A DNA stretch of 8,449 bases from Actinomycetota bacterium (GTDB lineage: Bacteria; Actinomycetota; Acidimicrobiia; Acidimicrobiales; AC-14): NCBI GenBank assembly GCA_020200615.1, contig JAIVIH010000314.1, positions 1 through 8,449 of the forward strand, written 5' to 3'. Within the stretch, counting starts at the first letter, position 1. Each line of letters begins with the position of its first letter. Made by a program: the position numbers and the translations under genes. The notes under the pieces are model-generated. The model made no database searches. It had not been told where the DNA came from and worked only from the letters and a program-made list of their open reading frames with translations. Positions 1 through 6,249 of the stretch are shown here, piece by piece.

Positions 1-1310
1 AAATTCACCGAGTTGAGGACGGGACGGCCTCCGATCCACTGGAGGCCGGTCTCGATGACCTGGGGCTCGGTGGAGTCGAGAACGAGGGGCACGCCGACCT
101 GGGTGGCGAACCGGCGCGTGATCTCGTCCATGTCCGAGACCCCATCCTCGCCCGTGTAGTCGACGCAGACGTCGACCAGGTGGGCACCCTCCTTCAACTG
201 TTCCCGGCCCATGGTCACGCACGTGTCCCAGTCGTCGGCCAGCATGGCTTCGCGGAACTTCTTCGACCCGTTGGCGTTGGTGCGCTCGCCGATGACCAGG
301 AAGGAGACGTCCTGGCGGAAGGGGACGGACGTGTAGATGGAGGCCGCGCCGGGCTCGTGCACCGGCTCCCGCCGGGCGGGCTCGAGGTCCCGGCAGCGGT
401 CGACCACGGCCTTGAGGTGCTCAGGCGTCGTCCCGCAGCAGCCGCCGATCACCGTCACACCGAGGTCCGTGACGAACCGCGCCTGGTGCTCCGCCAGCTG
501 CTCGGGCGACAGGTCGTAGTGCATCTTGCCGTCGACGACGGAGGGCAGGCCGGCGTTGGGCAGGCACGCGACGGGGACCCGACAGTGCTGCGACAGGTGC
601 CGGAGGTGCTCGTGCATCTCGGTGGGACCGGTGGCGCAGTTCAGGCCGATGACGTCGGGGCGGAGGGCGTCGAGGGTGGTCAGCGCCGCGCCCATCTCGG
701 TGCCGGGCAACATGCGCCCGGTGAGCTCCATCGTCACCTGCACCTGGAGCGCGGCCTGGCGTCCGGTGGCGGCCATGGCCCGCCGGCAGGCGATCAGGGC
801 GGCCTTGGCCTGCAGGATGTCGAACACGGTCTCGATGAGGAGGATGTCGACCCCGCCCTCGAGCAGGCCCCGGGCCTGGACCTCGTAGCCGTCACGGAGG
901 TCGGCGAAGCGGATGTGGCCGAGGGACGGGAACTTCGTGCCGGGCCCGATGGAGCCGGCGACCCACCGGGGCTCACCGGGCTTGGCGTAGCCGTCGGCCA
1001 CCTCGCGCGCGATCCGGGCGGCCTTGAAGTTGAGATCGTGGGAGCGGTCGGCGATCCCGTACTCGGCCAGGGTGACGCCGAGGGCGCCGAAGGAGTTCGT
1101 CTCAACGACCTCGCAGCCCACCTCGAAGAACGAGGCATGGAGATCGGCGATCACATCTGGACGGGTGTCGACCAGGATCTCGTTGCAGCCCTCGAGGCTG
1201 GGACCGCCGAAGTCTCCCGCCGTCAGCTCTCGCGCCTGAAGGTTGGTGCCGGAGGCGCCGTCGTAGATGACGACGCGCTCCCGAACGGCGTCGAGGTAGC
1301 TCTGGGACAT
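1..1310 (-). CDS. metH: Cobalamin-dependent methionine synthase, N-terminal part (runs off the left edge)
   Basis: MetH transfers a methyl group from methyltetrahydrofolate through cobalamin to homocysteine, making methionine in the cytosol. The visible 436 codons hold the homocysteine S-methyltransferase barrel (about residues 8-320) and the start of the pterin (folate) binding barrel (from about 335). The first barrel opens with IYDGASGTNLQ and contains VETNSFGA. Its three zinc-ligand cysteines are C225 in LNCATG and C291/C292 in GGCCGTT; the spacing of 66 residues matches the family. The pterin domain is recognised by VIGERTNANGSKKF. The cobalamin-binding and reactivation domains would lie beyond the window; full MetH is usually about 1150-1230 residues. 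The ATG start gives MSQSYLDAVRERVVIYDG, a normal length before the first motif. There is no good ribosome-binding site, but TAGCCT lies 8 nt upstream, suggesting a leaderless transcript. No frameshift is seen. Confidence 0.96.
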   Translation of the reverse strand, partial: MSQSYLDAVRERVVIYDGASGTNLQARELTAGDFGGPSLEGCNEILVDTRPDVIADLHASFFEVGCEVVETNSFGALGVTLAEYGIADRSHDLNFKAARIAREVADGYAKPGEPRWVAGSIGPGTKFPSLGHIRFADLRDGYEVQARGLLEGGVDILLIETVFDILQAKAALIACRRAMAATGRQAALQVQVTMELTGRMLPGTEMGAALTTLDALRPDVIGLNCATGPTEMHEHLRHLSQHCRVPVACLPNAGLPSVVDGKMHYDLSPEQLAEHQARFVTDLGVTVIGGCCGTTPEHLKAVVDRCRDLEPARREPVHEPGAASIYTSVPFRQDVSFLVIGERTNANGSKKFREAMLADDWDTCVTMGREQLKEGAHLVDVCVDYTGEDGVSDMDEITRRFATQVGVPLVLDSTEPQVIETGLQWIGGRPVLNSVN

Positions 1311-1318
1311 CAGCGGCA

Positions 1319-1324
1319 AGGCTA
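1319..1324 (-). promoter_or_regulatory. Putative -10 element of a leaderless metH transcript
   Basis: Read on the minus strand, TAGCCT ends 8 nt before the metH ATG. In actinobacteria a TANNNT box at this distance places the transcription start at or very near the start codon. No Shine-Dalgarno sequence and no clear -35 box are visible. The call is supported mainly by the same arrangement before two other genes in this window. Confidence 0.4.
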
Positions 1325-1344
1325 CCGGTGAGCCGGATCGTGGC

Positions 1345-1365
1345 GACCCGGGTTTGTGTCGGGTC
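1345..1365. terminator. Small hairpin between the lipoprotein gene and metH
   Basis: GACCCG and CGGGTC form a perfect 6-bp stem around a 9-nt loop, starting 6 nt after the lipoprotein gene's stop codon on the minus strand. There is no T-tract. It could be a weak terminator for the lipoprotein gene, or simply DNA upstream of the metH promoter. Confidence 0.3.
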
Positions 1366-1371
1366 TGGCCG

Positions 1372-2304
1372 TCAGCGCGGGAACCCCCGGGAACGGTGCT
1401 CTTGGAACCGGGCGTAGAACTCGCCGGGGGTGACGCCGAAGCTCTCGGTGAACGCCGTCTCCCAGGGCGTGCTCCGTGACAGCGACCTCCAGTAATCCCG
1501 GAACGAACCCACGCCCGTCCCGGCGATGAGGAGCTCGGCGGCGAGGAACGACAGCGGGTAGCTGAACTCGTCGTCATCCGACGACCGCCGCTCCATGGTC
1601 TGGAGCGAAGGCGTGTCCGGGGCCACGCGGCGCAGGGAGAACTCGCGGGTCTCGTTTTCGGTGGCCAAGCCGGCGGCGATGAGGGCCCGGTAGCCGAGCA
1701 GCTCGGCCGAGCCCTCGAGGAGCCAGACCGGCCCTACCGCCTCCCGCGGCGCACCCACGTCCTGTTGCCAGAAGTGCATGAACTCGTGGGCGGCGACGTG
1801 CGACAGCAGCCACGGCGGGCCCTCCATAACCGGGCGCGCGCCGGCATAGAGCACGATGTGGTTGGCGCCGTAGACCACCCCCACCGTCGACGAGCTCGTC
1901 GTCGTCGCTCGCACGTCCACGCAGATGGGCTCGTCGAATCGGAACCCGCCCAAGGTCTCCTCGACCAGGCGCTGTCCGGCCCGGACGCCCTCCGAAACCC
2001 TGGCCTGTTTGACGTCCCCCACGGACGCCTCGAAGAAGATCACGACGGGACCGATGAAGTCGACCGGACCGGCCGCGGGCGCACCTATCCCCTGGGGGAT
2101 GGGGCTGCAATCGTCGATCGAATCGACCGTGGGCCGAGTCGGGGGCGGCGCCGTGGCCGGGGAGACAACCCCGGTTGAAGACGGGGATGCCGGGGGTGGT
2201 GACGCCGGTGCGGATCGCCCCGGACCGCAGGCCGCGAGCGCCCCCGCCACGGCCAGGACGGGGAGCCACCGGAAACGGCGGAGGAGGCCAGGTGGAGAGG
2301 GCAC
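1372..2304 (-). CDS. Lipoprotein with HEXXH zinc-peptidase (peptidase MA-like) domain
   Basis: This is probably a secreted, lipid-anchored protein of 310 residues with a gluzincin-type metallopeptidase fold. The N-terminus shows a lipoprotein signal: an RRFRW basic stretch, a hydrophobic segment and the lipobox LAVAGALAAC with the modified cysteine at about residue 26. A Pro/Ser/Thr-rich linker follows (to about 60). The catalytic-type motif AHEFMHF (H173, E174, H177) is followed 20 residues after H177 by E197 in WLLEGSAEL, the expected third zinc ligand. This layout resembles the peptidase MA-like group, where a conserved W(L/A)xEGxAE follows HEXXH. An in-frame ATG at 2469 would put 80 residues before the lipobox cysteine, so I chose the GTG at 2304; TAGGTT lies 8 nt upstream of it. 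The gene is followed 61 nt later by metH on the same strand, with no evident functional link. The substrate is unknown and peptidase activity is an inference from the motif. Confidence 0.82.
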   Translation of the reverse strand: MPSPPGLLRRFRWLPVLAVAGALAACGPGRSAPASPPPASPSSTGVVSPATAPPPTRPTVDSIDDCSPIPQGIGAPAAGPVDFIGPVVIFFEASVGDVKQARVSEGVRAGQRLVEETLGGFRFDEPICVDVRATTTSSSTVGVVYGANHIVLYAGARPVMEGPPWLLSHVAAHEFMHFWQQDVGAPREAVGPVWLLEGSAELLGYRALIAAGLATENETREFSLRRVAPDTPSLQTMERRSSDDDEFSYPLSFLAAELLIAGTGVGSFRDYWRSLSRSTPWETAFTESFGVTPGEFYARFQEHRSRGFPR

Positions 2305-2312
2305 GACGGCAC

Positions 2313-2318
2313 AACCTA
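2313..2318 (-). promoter_or_regulatory. Putative -10 element of a leaderless lipoprotein transcript
   Basis: TAGGTT on the minus strand lies 8 nt before the chosen GTG start. It supports that start over the far-upstream ATG. A GGAAT sequence about 17 nt further upstream could serve as a -35 element, but this is weak. Confidence 0.38.
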
Positions 2319-2444
2319 CGGCCTCGGCCCCTGGATTCCGGTCGCGACCGGCGGGCCCGGGGAGCGCTCCGAGTGGCCCCAGCCAGTCCGGCCGCGGTCC
2401 TCCTCTTGGGGACCTAGGTGCTGCTGTGATAGAAACCCCCTGCC

Positions 2445-2450
2445 TATAGC
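2445..2450 (+). promoter_or_regulatory. Possible -10 box for the small membrane protein gene
   Basis: TATAGC sits in the only AT-richer part of the 188-bp divergent gap between the lipoprotein gene and the small gene at 2493. It would give a leader of about 35 nt containing the ribosome-binding site. No convincing -35 box is found, so the call is tentative. Confidence 0.22.
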
Positions 2451-2492
2451 CAATGGGGCGGTCGCGCATCGGTCGACCGGGGGGGACTGCCG

Positions 2493-2714
2493 ATGTCCGT
2501 GTTCGTCGTTCTCGGCCTCATCTGGGCCGCGGTCCGGGTACCGCCCTACGTCGCCCTCCTCGCCCGGCAGCGTCAGCTGGCGATGCGCCGCCGCGGGTTG
2601 GCCGTGCCGCCCGCCGCTGCTCGCCGCCCGGCCGTGCCCGGCGTTCGCCCCCGCAAGGGCCCCGAGCCCGCTCTCGCTCCTTTCCTGCAGTCCACGGCCA
2701 TCCTCCGCCACTAG
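2493..2714 (+). CDS. Small hypothetical membrane protein, 73 residues
   Basis: I do not recognise a family with certainty. The product begins MSVFVVLGLIWAAVRVPPYV, a single N-terminal hydrophobic helix (residues 2-24) ending in a PPY turn. A very basic, proline- and alanine-rich tail follows (RQRQLAMRRRG and several PAVPG-like repeats), so the tail is probably cytoplasmic. Short actinobacterial proteins with a similar helix-WA..PP start are common and uncharacterised. The ATG is preceded at 6-nt spacing by a G-run ending GGGGGA (2479-2486), a good ribosome-binding site, which is the main reason to accept so short a gene. It lies 58 nt upstream of the adenosyltransferase gene on the same strand. 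Confidence 0.55.
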   Translation: MSVFVVLGLIWAAVRVPPYVALLARQRQLAMRRRGLAVPPAAARRPAVPGVRPRKGPEPALAPFLQSTAILRH

Positions 2715-2757
2715 GGCATCTCTTCCGGCGCCGGGGCTCGCCTCGACGGCGGCCTTC

Positions 2758-2763
2758 TAGGCT
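2758..2763 (+). promoter_or_regulatory. Putative -10 element of a leaderless adenosyltransferase transcript
   Basis: TAGGCT ends 9 nt before the GTG start of the adenosyltransferase gene. No Shine-Dalgarno sequence is present in the gap. The same spacing occurs before metH and the lipoprotein gene. The -35 region shows no consensus. Confidence 0.4.
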
Positions 2764-2772
2764 CCCGCGGAC

Positions 2773-3321
2773 GTGAGGATCTACACACGCCGCGGTGACG
2801 ACGGCACGACGGGACTGCTGCACGGAGGCCGGGCCCGCAAGGACGCGGCCGTGGTCGAGGCGGGCGGAGCGGCGGACGAGGCTCAGGCCGCCATCGGAGT
2901 GGCTCGGGCTCACGCTCCCCGGGACTCCGAGCTCGACCGGCTCCTGGTTGACGTGGAGCGTGACCTCTGGGTCCTCATGGCCGAGCTGGCCACCTCGGAG
3001 GAGCAGCGAGCCCGGCTCGTCCCGGGACGCTCCCTGGTGACGGCCGACATGGTCGGGCGCCTGGAGCCCCTGATCGACGACCTCAGCGACCGCTTCGACC
3101 TGCCGGCGGAGTTCGTGGTTCCGGGACAGTCGGTGCCGTCGTCGTACCTCGACCTGGCCCGAACCGTCGTGCGACGAGCCGAACGCAGGGCCCTCGCCGT
3201 CGTGCCCGACCAATCCCAGGTCGTGCCCTACCTGAACCGCCTGTCCGACCTGTTGTGGACCATGGCCCGCTGGCAGGAGGACGGTTTCCTCCCCGCCCGA
3301 CCAGACGAGGAACCCGCGTGA
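2773..3321 (+). CDS. pduO: Cob(I)alamin adenosyltransferase, PduO type
   Basis: This enzyme transfers the adenosyl group of ATP to cob(I)alamin, making adenosylcobalamin for radical enzymes such as methylmalonyl-CoA mutase. The 182-residue length is normal for the PduO/MMAB family, which forms a trimer of helical bundles. The N-terminal ATP-binding motif YTRRGDDGTTGLL (residues 4-16) is intact, as are K23 and the D35/E36 pair. The C-terminal signature is RTVVRRAERR (R130, R134, R135, E137, R138) followed by NRLSDLLW (N155-W162). F114 in FVVPG matches the phenylalanine that helps displace the lower cobalamin ligand in studied homologues. The GTG start puts the first motif at the usual distance. 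The TGA stop overlaps the GTG of pepA (GTGA), so the two are probably co-transcribed and translationally coupled. Its products could serve a mutase-family enzyme like the one seen in pieces at the right end. Confidence 0.94.
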   Translation: MRIYTRRGDDGTTGLLHGGRARKDAAVVEAGGAADEAQAAIGVARAHAPRDSELDRLLVDVERDLWVLMAELATSEEQRARLVPGRSLVTADMVGRLEPLIDDLSDRFDLPAEFVVPGQSVPSSYLDLARTVVRRAERRALAVVPDQSQVVPYLNRLSDLLWTMARWQEDGFLPARPDEEPA

Positions 3322-3611
3322 CCATCGCCTTCACCCTGACCGACCGCATCCCCGACGACGTCACCGTCGTGGGCGTGCCCGTGTTCTCGGGTCGGACCCT
3401 GCCCGAGGGGGCGACGCCGAGGCCCGACATCGACTACCTCGCCCGCCGGGGGTTCGAGGGCAAGGTCGGCGAGACGATGACGACCGGCCCGGGATCCCCC
3501 GACGGCGGTCCCACGCTCGTGGCCGTGGGAATGGGGCCGCGGGACGCGGTCGACGCCTCGAGCGGGGAGGGCGCCTGGCGGCGGCCGTGGTCCTGGCCCG
3601 GGACCTCGTGA
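3318..3611 (+). pseudogene. pepA: Leucyl aminopeptidase, N-terminal fragment (gene broken near 3556)
   Basis: This is the start of a M17 leucyl aminopeptidase. The GTG start overlaps the stop of the adenosyltransferase gene. About 80 residues follow the M17 N-terminal domain pattern, including LARRGFEGKVGET and LVAVGMGPRDAVDAS. After about 3556 the frame no longer resembles the family and stops at 3609-3611. In another frame the family signal resumes at LERGGRLAAAVVLARDLVN (from about 3557). Compared with the M. tuberculosis enzyme as I remember it, VGLG to ARDLVN spans about 105 residues; here about 25 remain. Roughly 240 bp therefore seem to be missing, with a frame change. Either this is a real pseudogene or the assembly dropped a segment. 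Confidence 0.75.
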
Positions 3612-4543
3612 ACGAGCCGGCGGGAAGCCTCACGCCCCAGCGGCTGGCCGAGGTGGCGGCGGAGATCGCCGAGCAGGAGGGCCTGACCCTCAGCGTGCTG
3701 GACGAGCCCGCCATCGCCGGCGAGCGCCTGGGCGGGCTCCTGGGGGTGGCCCGGGGCTCCACTGAGCCGCCGCGACTCCTCGAGCTGGTCTACGACCCAC
3801 CCGACGCCAGAGCGACGGTGGCCATCGTGGGCAAGGGGATCACCTTCGACTCCGGTGGGCTGTCCATCAAGACGGCCGAGGGCATGGAGACGATGAAGAC
3901 CGACATGTCGGGGGCAGCCGCGGTGCTCGCCGCCATGTCCACCCTGCCCTCCTTGGAGCCGGGGGTGAAGGTCATCGCCATCATCCCCGCCACCGAGAAC
4001 ATGCCCGGGGGCAGCGCCACCAAGCCGGGCGACGTCCTGCGCATCCGCAACGGCAAGACGGTGGAGGTGCTCAACACCGACGCCGAGGGACGGCTGGTGC
4101 TGGCCGACGGGCTCTCCCTGGCCGTGGAGGCGGGGGTGGACGCCATCCTCGACCTGGCCACCCTGACCGGCGCCTGCAAGATCGCCCTGGGCCCTCGCAT
4201 CGCCGGGCTCATGGGCAACGACGAGGGCTGGATCGACCAGATTCGTCAGGCCGCGGCCCGGGCGGGAGAGGCGGTGTGGCCCCTCCCCCTTCCCGAGGAG
4301 TACCGCAAGCTCCTGGACTCCGAGGTGGCCGACCTCAAGAACATCGGCGGCCGCTGGGGCGGCGCCCTCACCGCCGGGCTCTTCCTGAGGGAGTTCGTGG
4401 CCGACGTGCCGTGGGCCCACCTCGACATCGCCGGCCCGGCGCGGAGCGAGGAGGACGACGGCTACGTGCCCAAGGGAGGAACCGGGTTCGGCGTGCGCAC
4501 CGTGGTGGAGGCGGTGGCCTCCTTCCGCAAGCCGAGAGGCTGA
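3587..4543 (+). CDS. pepA: Leucyl aminopeptidase, catalytic domain (separated from its N-terminus by a frame break)
   Basis: This part encodes the catalytic domain of a M17 leucyl aminopeptidase, a cytosolic di-zinc or manganese enzyme that removes N-terminal residues from peptides. Counting from the GTG at 3587, VGKGITFDSGGLSIK supplies K83, D88 and K95; D106 lies in KTDMSGAAAV; NTDAEGR supplies D165, E167 and R169. The intervals (5, 12, 23, 82, 84, 86 from K83) equal those of E. coli PepA K270/D275/K282/D293/D352/E354/R356, so every known metal and catalytic residue is present. The C-terminus (GGTGFGVRTVVE) is complete. Family homology extends a little upstream of 3587 to about 3557, so the GTG is only the first usable start after the break, not the native one. 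The family normally has about 480-515 residues in one frame. Whether this half is translated is unknown. Confidence 0.85.
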   Translation: MVLARDLVNEPAGSLTPQRLAEVAAEIAEQEGLTLSVLDEPAIAGERLGGLLGVARGSTEPPRLLELVYDPPDARATVAIVGKGITFDSGGLSIKTAEGMETMKTDMSGAAAVLAAMSTLPSLEPGVKVIAIIPATENMPGGSATKPGDVLRIRNGKTVEVLNTDAEGRLVLADGLSLAVEAGVDAILDLATLTGACKIALGPRIAGLMGNDEGWIDQIRQAAARAGEAVWPLPLPEEYRKLLDSEVADLKNIGGRWGGALTAGLFLREFVADVPWAHLDIAGPARSEEDDGYVPKGGTGFGVRTVVEAVASFRKPRG

Positions 4544-4557
4544 CCCCGGCAACGGGG
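4544..4557 (+). terminator. GCAA-tetraloop hairpin directly after pepA
   Basis: CCCCG-GCAA-CGGGG forms a 5-bp all-GC stem with a GNRA-type loop, beginning at the base after the pepA stop codon. There is no T-tract. It may act in termination or mRNA stability together with the larger hairpin just downstream. Confidence 0.4.
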
Positions 4558-4560
4558 GTG

Positions 4561-4598
4561 GGCGCCGGCCGGCGAGGTGAGCAGCACCGGCCGGCGCC
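4561..4598. terminator. 12-bp GC hairpin between convergent genes (bidirectional terminator candidate)
   Basis: GGCGCCGGCCGG and CCGGCCGGCGCC form a perfect 12-bp stem around a 14-nt loop. It lies in the 100-bp gap between pepA (plus) and the unknown gene ending at 4644 (minus), where a shared terminator is expected. No T-run follows on either strand, as is common for actinobacterial terminators. Confidence 0.6.
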
Positions 4599-4643
4599 TC
4601 CGTCGGCGGCCGGTCGTGGGTCGGCCGCCGGACGGGAATCTCC

Positions 4644-5315
4644 TCAGGCCGCGTCCAGCGGATCCGACCCCTCGTCGAGCGGACCTTCGGCACCGCTGGC
4701 CGCGGCCAGGGCTCGGCGGTGGCGGTCCCAGGCCCACGCCGACGCCTCCTGGGCCAGCGCCGGGTGGAACTTCCAGCGCAGCAGCTGCCGCTCGGCCGCC
4801 TCCCGGTCCTCCCCCAGCTCGAACAGGCTGAGGGCCAGGCGGCGTGACCGGCGCCGCAACTGCTCGGCGGCGGGAACCCTCAGCTCCGACTCCTGCCACT
4901 CACGGTGGGCCTCCTGCAAGGACGGCGGCAGGCGCAGGAGCTGACGACGGTTGAGCGGGGGGAGCTTGCGCCGCACGGCCAAGGTTCCGTCGGTCCGGGC
5001 CTCAGCCAGCTCGAACCGGCAGCAGCGGCCAAGGGATCGCATGAAGGGCGAGTGCCGTCCGCCGCGGCCTCCGAGCCCGAGGATCTGGGCCGTCTCCAGG
5101 AGATCGAGCTGGAAGCCGGCGGGGTTGATCTCCAGCTCGGCAGCCAGGAGGCGCAGGAGCCAGGTGGTGCTGGGGCCCAGCACTCCCAACCAGAACCGCT
5201 CGACATAGGCGGATCGAGGGTCGTGACCGAGAGCGTCGATCACGGGATCGGGCCAGGGGCGGACAGGCAGAGCGACAGGTTCGGGGGAAGCATCGTCGGC
5301 AAGCAATGTGCTCAT
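4644..5315 (-). CDS. Conserved-looking protein of unknown function, 223 residues
   Basis: I cannot assign a function. The protein has no signal peptide or membrane helix and is probably cytosolic. Residues 35-75 (SAYVERFWLGVLGPSTTWLL, then LEINPAGFQLDLLETAQILG) look like a helical, possibly winged-helix-like domain, continued by HSPFMRSLGRCCRFEL. The C-terminal half is Arg/Glu/Leu-rich and helical (RRQLLRLPPSLQEAHREW, EQLRRRSRRLALSLFELG) and ends in an acidic tail. I recall similar actinobacterial proteins annotated only as hypothetical. The ATG is preceded by GGAAGG at 9-nt spacing, a strong ribosome-binding site, and an AT-rich promoter-like stretch lies further upstream. It is divergent from the sirtuin gene and convergent with pepA, so it is likely a single-gene unit. 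Confidence 0.8.
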   Translation of the reverse strand: MSTLLADDASPEPVALPVRPWPDPVIDALGHDPRSAYVERFWLGVLGPSTTWLLRLLAAELEINPAGFQLDLLETAQILGLGGRGGRHSPFMRSLGRCCRFELAEARTDGTLAVRRKLPPLNRRQLLRLPPSLQEAHREWQESELRVPAAEQLRRRSRRLALSLFELGEDREAAERQLLRWKFHPALAQEASAWAWDRHRRALAAASGAEGPLDEGSDPLDAA

Positions 5316-5348
5316 GCGGGGTGGCCTTCCAACGAGCTGGTAGGACGT

Positions 5349-5367
5349 GACAGTATTTCATGCTGTC
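5349..5367. promoter_or_regulatory. Hyphenated inverted repeat, possible operator
   Basis: GACAG and CTGTC are arranged as a 5-9-5 inverted repeat. The left arm and spacer overlap the putative -10 box of the minus-strand gene at 4644-5315. A regulator bound here could control that gene and perhaps the divergent sirtuin gene. A short repeat like this can arise by chance, so confidence is low. Confidence 0.25.
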
Positions 5368-5380
5368 TCAATGTTTCTAA
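5352..5380 (-). promoter_or_regulatory. Putative promoter of the unknown gene at 4644-5315
   Basis: On the minus strand, TTAGAA (5380-5375) and AATACT (5357-5352) are spaced by exactly 17 nt. A TG one base upstream of AATACT gives an extended -10 element. This is the most AT-rich stretch in the neighbourhood. Transcription would start near 5345, leaving a leader of about 30 nt that carries the GGAAGG ribosome-binding site. The -35 match to consensus is only fair. Confidence 0.4.
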
Positions 5381-5431
5381 CTGCCATTGGGGTCGGCGTC
5401 AAGTGGCTTCCGGGGGCGGCAGACTGATCGG

Positions 5432-6205
5432 GTGCCGACGGTTGACGATCCCGCCCTGCTGACCGCAGTACGAGCCCGGCTGCAGGAGGCCCGGCGGGTG
5501 CTCGTCCTGACCGGCGCCGGCATCTCCACCGATTCGGGGATCCCCGACTTCCGCGGCCCCCAGGGTGTGTGGACCCGCAACCCGGCGGCACAGCGAACGT
5601 CCAACATCCGCGACTACGTGGCCGATCCCGAGGTGCGCAAGCTGGCCTGGCGCAACCGCCTGGCGTCCCCGGCGTGGACGGCGCAGCCCAACCCCGGCCA
5701 CCGTGCGCTGGTGGCCCTGGAGCGCCAGGGCCGGCTCCTGCTGCTCGTCACCCAGAACATCGACGAGCTCCACCAGCGGGCAGGCAGCGACCCCGACCTC
5801 GTGGTCGAGCTCCACGGCACCATGCGTCAGGTGATGTGCCTGTCATGCGGCGAGCGGGGCCCCATGGAGCCGGTCCTCGACCGTCTCCGCGCCGGGGAGG
5901 ACGATCCGGAATGCCAAGCGTGCGGCGGCATCCTCAAGTCGGCCACCATCTCCTTCGGGCAGGACCTGGTGGCGGCCGACCTGGAGCGGGCCTTCCGGGC
6001 GGCGACCGAGTGCGACGTGCTGCTCGCCGTCGGCTCGACCCTCACCGTCTCCCCCGCGTGCTCGCTGGTTCCCATCGCCGGGCAGGCGGGGGCGACGGTA
6101 GTCATCGTGAACGACCAGCCCACGCCCTACGACGACCTGGCCGAGGCCGTCCTGCGGGGGCCCATCAGCGAGGTACTGCCCGCGGTCGTGCCCGGGATCT
6201 CCTGA
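5432..6205 (+). CDS. Sir2-family NAD-dependent protein deacylase (sirtuin), SIRT6/7-like features
   Basis: Sirtuins remove acyl groups from lysine side chains using NAD, releasing nicotinamide and O-acyl-ADP-ribose. The 257-residue protein carries the NAD-binding motif [15 protein letters not shown] (28-42), [12 protein letters not shown] (107-118) and the catalytic histidine H128 in LHGT. It also has a zinc site C136/C139 with C161/C164, and GSTLTVSP (201-208). After the second cysteine pair the sequence [12 protein letters not shown] replaces the usual RPxVVxFGE of other bacterial sirtuins. The segment [15 protein letters not shown] resembles VNLQPT-containing class IV (SIRT6/SIRT7) proteins, so a class IV-like placement is likely but unproven. 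The GTG at 5432 is preferred over a TTG at 5387 because it starts just before the Rossmann domain; the ribosome-binding site is poor (GGGGGCGG about 12 nt upstream). It is followed 86 nt later by the rhodanese-MoeB gene on the same strand. The target protein is unknown. Confidence 0.92.
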   Translation: MPTVDDPALLTAVRARLQEARRVLVLTGAGISTDSGIPDFRGPQGVWTRNPAAQRTSNIRDYVADPEVRKLAWRNRLASPAWTAQPNPGHRALVALERQGRLLLLVTQNIDELHQRAGSDPDLVVELHGTMRQVMCLSCGERGPMEPVLDRLRAGEDDPECQACGGILKSATISFGQDLVAADLERAFRAATECDVLLAVGSTLTVSPACSLVPIAGQAGATVVIVNDQPTPYDDLAEAVLRGPISEVLPAVVPGIS

Positions 6206-6249
6206 GGGTCCGAGGGGCGGCCCCGGCTGCGGGGAATGTCGACCTCTGC

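Noticed and set aside
180..1331. Long plus-strand open frame of 383 codons opposite metH
   Set aside because: It is the antisense of a clear metH coding region. Its translation is low-complexity Gly/Val/Leu/His/Asp and has no recognisable domain, as expected for the complement of high-GC coding DNA.
2305..2469. ATG at 2469 as the lipoprotein start
   Set aside because: It would place 80 residues before the lipobox cysteine, which is incompatible with a type II signal peptide. The GTG at 2304 gives a normal 25-residue signal.
3434..4693. Minus-strand open frame of 419 codons opposite pepA
   Set aside because: The opposite strand encodes all M17 catalytic motifs in order. The antisense translation is compositionally biased and matches nothing.
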